A stretch of DNA of 16,283 nucleotides, from NCBI GenBank assembly GCA_910578085.1, contig CAJTPM010000038.1:16009-32291 (forward strand), read 5' to 3'. A model generated the notes under the pieces. It was not told the origin of the DNA and made no database searches. It saw only the letters and a program-made list of their open reading frames with translations. The translations under genes and the position numbers were made by a program. The stretch is from an uncultured Lachnospiraceae bacterium. Lineage in GTDB: Bacteria; Bacillota; Clostridia; Lachnospirales; Lachnospiraceae. This document shows, piece after piece, positions 13,196-16,283 of this stretch. Position 1 is the first letter of the stretch. Every line of letters begins with the position of its first letter.

Positions 13196-16144
13196 TCAGA
13201 CTGACTCCTCCACAAAACTTTCAAACTGTTCGGGACTCATCAACACTTTTCTGGGTTTCGTGCCTTCCTCTTCTCCGACCACGCCGGCTTCACAGAGTTG
13301 ATCCATGATCCGGGCCGCTCGGTTAAAGCCGATCTTAAACACTCTCTGCAGCATGCCGATCGAAGCCTTATCCTTCTCAATGATGAACCGGCCGGCCTCC
13401 ACAAAATACTCATCAAAAGCTGACGCGCCGTCCGACTGAGCGCCCCCCGGAGAAGAAGATACCTCTTTCATCTGCTGTTCGATATCCGGACTGTACTGGG
13501 TAATAATTTTCTGGTCCTTCAAAAACTGCACAACATCTTCCACTTCATCATCGGAAATAAAAGCGCCCTGGATCCTCGCCGGTTTCGGATATCCCTGAGG
13601 ATAAAACAGCATATCGCCTTTTCCCAACAGTTTTTCCGCGCCCACCATATCAAGTATGGTTCTGGAATCCACGCCGCTGGAAACCGCAAACGCGATCCTG
13701 CTGGGCATATTGGCTTTGATCAGTCCTGTAATGACATCCACGGAAGGCCGCTGCGTCGCAATGATCAGATGGATCCCCGCCGCTCTGGCAAGCTGTGCCA
13801 GACGGCAGATGGACTCTTCCACCTCCCCCGGCGCCACCATCATCAGATCCGCCAGCTCATCCACAATGATCACGATCTGAGGCATCTTTGCCGGGGCATC
13901 CGGCGCACCCTTTTTCTGCAGCTGCTCCGCCTTCTGGTTATAGCCTTTCAGATCCCGCACCCCCTGTTCCGCAAACTTGTTGTAGCGTTCCGTCATCTCC
14001 GCCACACCCCAGTGCAGAGCGCCTGCGGCCTTTTTGGGATCCGTCACCACATCTAAAAGCAGATGGGGAATCCCGTTGTAGACGCTTAACTCCACCACTT
14101 TCGGATCAATCATAATTAACTTCACGTCTTCCGGATGAGCCTTATATAAAATGCTCATAATGATCGTATTGATGCAGACCGATTTGCCGGAACCAGTAGC
14201 GCCCGCGATCAGCATGTGCGGCATTTTCGCGATATCTGTCACAACCACTTTTCCGCCGATATCCTTTCCTACGGCAAAAGCCAGTCTGGAATCAAATTTC
14301 TGATACTCCTGTGATTCGATCAGATCTCTGAAGGCCACCGTGGAATTTTCCTTGTTCGGCACCTCAATCCCCACCGCAGCCTTACCGGGTATCGGCGCCT
14401 CGATCCGGATATCCGTTGCCGCCAGATTCAGCTTGATATCGTCAGCAAGACCGACGATCTTGCTGACCTTCACACCCTGTTCCGGCTGCATCTCAAAACG
14501 CGTCACCGTGGGACCCTGGCTGATTTCCGTCACCGTAACCTTTACGCCGAAAGTCTCTAACGTCTGCTGTAAATGGAGCGCCGTATCTTTTAATTCCTTA
14601 TTGCTGTCGCCTTTGCCCGTATTTTTCCCTTTTTTCAACAGTGTGACAGGCGGAAAGGCATATTTTTTCGCCGGCACTGCCGCCCGCTCAGGCATCCTCT
14701 TCTCATTCAGCTGTATGCCCGCCTTATCCGGTTTCAACGCATCACTTTCCGGTTTGGGCTGCCTGTCCGACGCAGAGGGTTTTGCAGGAGAAAATTCCGT
14801 GATCGGTTCCGGCATCTTTGCCAGACTTTTTTCGTTAAAACTGAATTCCCGGTCCGGTTCCTTTCTCTCTTCCCTATGTATCGTATGATCGGACTCCATC
14901 CGCCGGACAGATGCATGATCCGCAGAATAATCGGTGCGCTCCTCCCAGTCGCTTCCGCCATCATCCGGCTCTCCCGCATACTCCGGCCAGGTAATTTCCT
15001 GTACTTCATCTATCTCGGCCTCTCTGCGGTAGATCGGACGCTCCTCCGCCTTCTGATAATCCGTCTTTTCTTCCTCCGCCACAAAATCCTGCACCTGGAT
15101 CTCGTGCATATCATCCCGGTTTTCTATCGGTTCCTCTCTTGCAGTGAGCCTGGTATCCAACATAACGCCGCGGCTCTTTTTATTCATACGCAGGATCTTT
15201 TCATCTTCCTTTTCTTCCTTTACAAGCTGTTTCTCCCGCAGCCTTTCTTCCTGCTGTCTCTGTTTCTGCTTCAGCCGCTCTTCCTGCTCTATCCTTCTCC
15301 TTCTGCCTCGCTCCTCCAGCTCCTCTCTCCTTCTTCTGTCCCGCTCTTCCTGTTCCCTCTCCCGCTCCAGCATGCGTTCTCTCTTTTCCGCCCGCAGTCT
15401 GGCACGTCTCATGGCGGCGCTTTCTGCTTCCTCCTCGTCCGCCTCTTCCTCATATTCCTCCTCGTACCGCACTTCTCTGGAACGTGCTTTCTCGGCCAGG
15501 ATCCTGCCGCCCTTTTTGGCCCCGCTTATCAGGGAACGCTCTGTCAGCAGGACGATACAGATCAGCCCCAGCACGATCACTAACAGCACCGTACCGATCA
15601 CAGACAGATAGTGGTAGGATAAATAAGCTAATGAGCCGGCAATCACTCCGCCGCCGTTATGATGCTCCACCGCATCCTTATAGAGAGTAACAAAGCTGTA
15701 ATGCTCCATCCTCGGGAGCCGTCCTGCAAGCAGCTCACACAACATCGCCGCTAACAGATAGAGAAAAATACCGGCAATCAGTTTTCTGACTGCCGCAGGG
15801 CTTCCCTCGTTACTGATATAAAAAACCGTGGCCACAAAAATCAGGATCGGCGCAATATAAGCCGGCAGTCCGAAAATTCCGAACTGCAGATTCTTAAGAA
15901 ATCCTCCGACGCTGCCCATCAGACCAAAATTGCACAAAAATAAGAACACGCAGAGCGCAAATACCATGATCAGCAGAATTTCCTGCAGAAGTTTGCTGCT
16001 TATGGTATCCTCCTGTACGGCTTTTCTGCTGTTTGTTGTCTGCCTGCTTCTGGTATTGCTCCTGCCGTTACTTTTATTGTTGCTTCTATTATTAGAACCG
16101 GAACGGTTCCCCTGTTTTCTTCCTGTATTACCGGTTGCTGCCAT
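13196..16144 (-). CDS. ftsK: DNA translocase of the FtsK/SpoIIIE family
   Basis: A membrane-anchored hexameric motor that pumps chromosomal DNA through the septum. From the ATG at 16144 it has 982 residues: a basic Asn/Ser/Arg-rich head (about 1-45), four membrane helices (about 52-74, 92-111, 122-141, 171-200), a 310-residue linker, the alpha/beta motor domain and the winged-helix gamma domain (about 910-982). Walker A is GATGSGKS (648-655); Walker B ends in Asp762-Glu763 (IVIIVDE). The gamma domain shows GMLQRVFKIGFNRAARIMD, which reads FtsK-orienting DNA sites. The frame opens at 16210, but a promoter covers 16182-16210, so that start would not be transcribed from it; 16144 follows GAGGCAGG. 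Part of the linker (about 222-323) is very rich in Arg and Glu. FtsK and SpoIIIE cannot be told apart by sequence here. Confidence 0.96.
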   Translation of the reverse strand: MAATGNTGRKQGNRSGSNNRSNNKSNGRSNTRSRQTTNSRKAVQEDTISSKLLQEILLIMVFALCVFLFLCNFGLMGSVGGFLKNLQFGIFGLPAYIAPILIFVATVFYISNEGSPAAVRKLIAGIFLYLLAAMLCELLAGRLPRMEHYSFVTLYKDAVEHHNGGGVIAGSLAYLSYHYLSVIGTVLLVIVLGLICIVLLTERSLISGAKKGGRILAEKARSREVRYEEEYEEEADEEEAESAAMRRARLRAEKRERMLEREREQEERDRRRREELEERGRRRRIEQEERLKQKQRQQEERLREKQLVKEEKEDEKILRMNKKSRGVMLDTRLTAREEPIENRDDMHEIQVQDFVAEEEKTDYQKAEERPIYRREAEIDEVQEITWPEYAGEPDDGGSDWEERTDYSADHASVRRMESDHTIHREERKEPDREFSFNEKSLAKMPEPITEFSPAKPSASDRQPKPESDALKPDKAGIQLNEKRMPERAAVPAKKYAFPPVTLLKKGKNTGKGDSNKELKDTALHLQQTLETFGVKVTVTEISQGPTVTRFEMQPEQGVKVSKIVGLADDIKLNLAATDIRIEAPIPGKAAVGIEVPNKENSTVAFRDLIESQEYQKFDSRLAFAVGKDIGGKVVVTDIAKMPHMLIAGATGSGKSVCINTIIMSILYKAHPEDVKLIMIDPKVVELSVYNGIPHLLLDVVTDPKKAAGALHWGVAEMTERYNKFAEQGVRDLKGYNQKAEQLQKKGAPDAPAKMPQIVIIVDELADLMMVAPGEVEESICRLAQLARAAGIHLIIATQRPSVDVITGLIKANMPSRIAFAVSSGVDSRTILDMVGAEKLLGKGDMLFYPQGYPKPARIQGAFISDDEVEDVVQFLKDQKIITQYSPDIEQQMKEVSSSPGGAQSDGASAFDEYFVEAGRFIIEKDKASIGMLQRVFKIGFNRAARIMDQLCEAGVVGEEEGTKPRKVLMSPEQFESFVEESV

Positions 16145-16181
16145 ATCCTGCCTCACTTCTGTATCAATATCCAACCGCTTT

Positions 16182-16210
16182 AGTGTAGCATAATTTTTTT
16201 TATTTGTCAT
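16182..16210 (-). promoter_or_regulatory. Promoter of ftsK
   Basis: ATGACA (16210-16205, five of six -35 bases) lies 17 bp from TACACT (16187-16182), which is preceded by TGC, an extended -10. An A-rich spacer lies between. Transcription would start near 16175, about 30 nt before the ATG at 16144. This supports the shorter ftsK reading frame. Confidence 0.65.
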
Positions 16211-16249
16211 CCTTATTCTCTGCCCACTTCACGACAAACGCATGAATGT

Positions 16250-16283
16250 TTACTCCCACTCAAATCCTAAATTGCGGATTTTT
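16250..16283 (-). CDS. Possible last codons of an upstream minus-strand gene
   Basis: One minus-strand frame is open from the window edge to a TAA at 16252-16250 and would end KIRNLGFEWE. The other two frames stop earlier. The reading is too short to identify or to prove coding. If real, the gene ends about 105 bp before the ftsK start, with the ftsK promoter in the gap. Confidence 0.3.
   Translation of the reverse strand, partial: KIRNLGFEWE

Overview
The window reads as chromosomal DNA of an anaerobic Gram-positive bacterium of the class Clostridia, most likely a Lachnospiraceae member. This is inferred from protein style, a strong purine-rich Shine-Dalgarno before most genes, the set ftsK, formate-THF ligase, folD, Nfn-type flavoprotein pair and rlmH, and a ferritin-like protein of clostridial type. 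Base composition looks mid-range and even. I see no IS element, phage gene, tRNA, rRNA or CRISPR array.

Layout. All genes but one are on the minus strand, so transcription runs from the right edge leftwards. From right to left: the last codons of an unidentified gene (16250-16283); ftsK (16144-13196) with its own promoter; fhs (13078-11411) and folD (11375-10533), 35 bp apart with a large stem-loop across the junction; a zinc-ribbon/TM/TPR/chitobiase-C-like membrane protein (10476-8941) with a good promoter inside the end of folD; an intergenic stretch with decayed ~40-bp repeats; nfnA (8730-7852) and nfnB (7700-6315); then a SIMPL-domain protein (6205-5456), a second zinc-ribbon membrane protein (5413-4631) and rlmH (4621-4142, TTG start). 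These end at a strong intrinsic terminator (4042-4085). A lone plus-strand ferritin-like gene (3392-3940) is divergent from a two-gene minus unit: a large exported membrane protein with a GATase-like segment (3121-1001) and an ABC ATPase (982 to beyond position 1).

How the genes fit together. Fhs makes 10-formyl-THF from formate, and FolD interconverts it with methylene-THF using NADP(H). NfnAB couples NADH and reduced ferredoxin to NADPH formation. Together they suggest a folate one-carbon and redox neighbourhood, although the pairing is inferred from proximity only. FtsK and RlmH are housekeeping. The two zinc-ribbon membrane proteins and the SIMPL protein look like envelope proteins of unknown role.

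Most unusual signal. At the left edge the ABC ATPase, which should end near residue 304, instead runs into at least four perfect copies of an 18-bp in-frame repeat encoding Glu-Gly-Asp-Ala-Gly-Ile. The array continues out of the window and begins at an 8-bp-stem palindrome. Other points worth a look are the fhs/folD stem-loop, the decayed repeats before nfnA, the zinc-ribbon/chitobiase-C architecture and the ATPase/GATase-like pair.
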